From contig CAMNLS010000078.1 in NCBI GenBank assembly GCA_946543495.1, positions 1 to 6,350 on the forward strand: a stretch of 6,350 nt of DNA. The letters are read 5' to 3'. A model generated the notes under the pieces. It saw nothing but the letters and a program-made list of their open reading frames with translations, was not told the DNA's origin and ran no database searches. Source of the stretch: an uncultured Selenomonadales bacterium (GTDB taxonomy: Bacteria > Bacillota > Negativicutes > Selenomonadales > Selenomonadaceae). Position numbers and translations under genes: made by a program. This document shows, one piece after another, positions 6,230-6,350 of the stretch; positions within the stretch are counted from its first letter, which is position 1, and each line of letters begins with the position of its first letter.

Positions 6230-6255
6230 AAGATTTATGTATTCGGAAGTTTTCA

Positions 6256-6350
6256 TTAAGGCTTAATGCGTTTAACTGCTTCGCTAAGCGGCGGGATAAC
6301 TTGTTTCTTGCGGCTCATGACGCCCGGCAAATAAACATGCGTGCCGCTCG
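6256..6350 (-). CDS. ppaC: Manganese-dependent (family II) inorganic pyrophosphatase, C-terminal 30 residues
   Basis: Only the C-terminal end lies in the window; the rest of the gene continues beyond 6350. The minus-strand frame read inward from the window edge gives a 30-residue tail that includes THVYLPGVMSRKKQVIPPL and ends in RIKP. The SRKKQ block is the conserved C-terminal signature of family II DHH/DHHA2 pyrophosphatases, whose Arg and Lys bind the substrate phosphate, and the short extension after it is normal for the family. These enzymes hydrolyse PPi to phosphate in the cytoplasm, using Mn or Co. The TAA at 6256-6258 is followed in frame by TGA, a double stop. A strong terminator follows. 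The tail alone cannot show whether the protein also carries a CBS/DRTGG regulatory insert. Confidence 0.8.
   Translation of the reverse strand, partial: SGTHVYLPGVMSRKKQVIPPLSEAVKRIKP

Noticed and set aside
1..6350. Search for mobile elements, CRISPR repeats, toxin-antitoxin pairs, defence genes or a novel gene cluster.
   Set aside because: All intervals between genes are shorter than about 160 bases and explained by promoters, terminators or leaders; every gene belongs to a well-known core family. Nothing supports a new system.

Overview
This is a 6.35 kb chromosomal housekeeping segment of a bacterium, almost certainly a member of the Firmicutes (Bacillota). The pointers are the gene order rph-rdgB-yfcE (the same order as rph-ysnA-ysnB in Bacillus subtilis), a MutL that carries the endonuclease motif of methyl-independent mismatch repair, the tail of a family II (Mn-dependent) pyrophosphatase, strong GGAGG-type ribosome binding sites, and TTG/GTG start codons. 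The moderate GC content and the wecA-wecB pair would suit an outer-membrane-bearing lineage such as the Negativicutes, but that is a guess and nothing in the window proves it.

Layout from left to right. At 1-53 (minus) is the 5' two-thirds of a tRNA-Thr(CGT), cut by the window edge, with its own near-consensus promoter at 78-106. At 117-2297 (minus) lie wecA and then wecB, a two-gene unit for the lipid carrier-linked start of surface polysaccharide synthesis: the membrane transferase that puts GlcNAc-1-phosphate on undecaprenyl phosphate, and the epimerase that makes UDP-ManNAc from UDP-GlcNAc. Between wecA and rph (2298-2451) is a compact divergent promoter region with an 8-bp inverted repeat between the two promoters. 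At 2452-4316 (plus) is an rph-rdgB-yfcE unit: RNase PH (tRNA 3' trimming), the house-cleaning dITP/XTP pyrophosphatase, and a YfcE-type metallophosphoesterase. It ends in a terminator at 4320-4356 that is symmetric enough to serve both strands and is shared with the convergent mutL gene. At 4362-6158 (minus) is full-length mutL, with an extended -10 promoter at 6192-6200. Just upstream of that is a strong minus-strand terminator (6202-6229), then the last 30 codons of a manganese-dependent inorganic pyrophosphatase (6256-6350, minus), recognised by its SRKKQ signature.

The genes share the broad theme of nucleotide, RNA and DNA upkeep: RdgB removes deaminated nucleoside triphosphates, MutL repairs mismatches, RNase PH releases nucleoside diphosphates by phosphorolysis, and pyrophosphatase clears PPi. 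I see no mobile element, CRISPR array, phage gene, toxin-antitoxin pair or defence system, and no sign of a previously undescribed system. All five complete genes are intact members of well-known families. The points worth a second look are small: the divergent control region, the odd leader of the metallophosphoesterase gene, variant residues in the MutL endonuclease and clamp-binding motifs, and the tRNA promoter directly behind wecB with no terminator between them.
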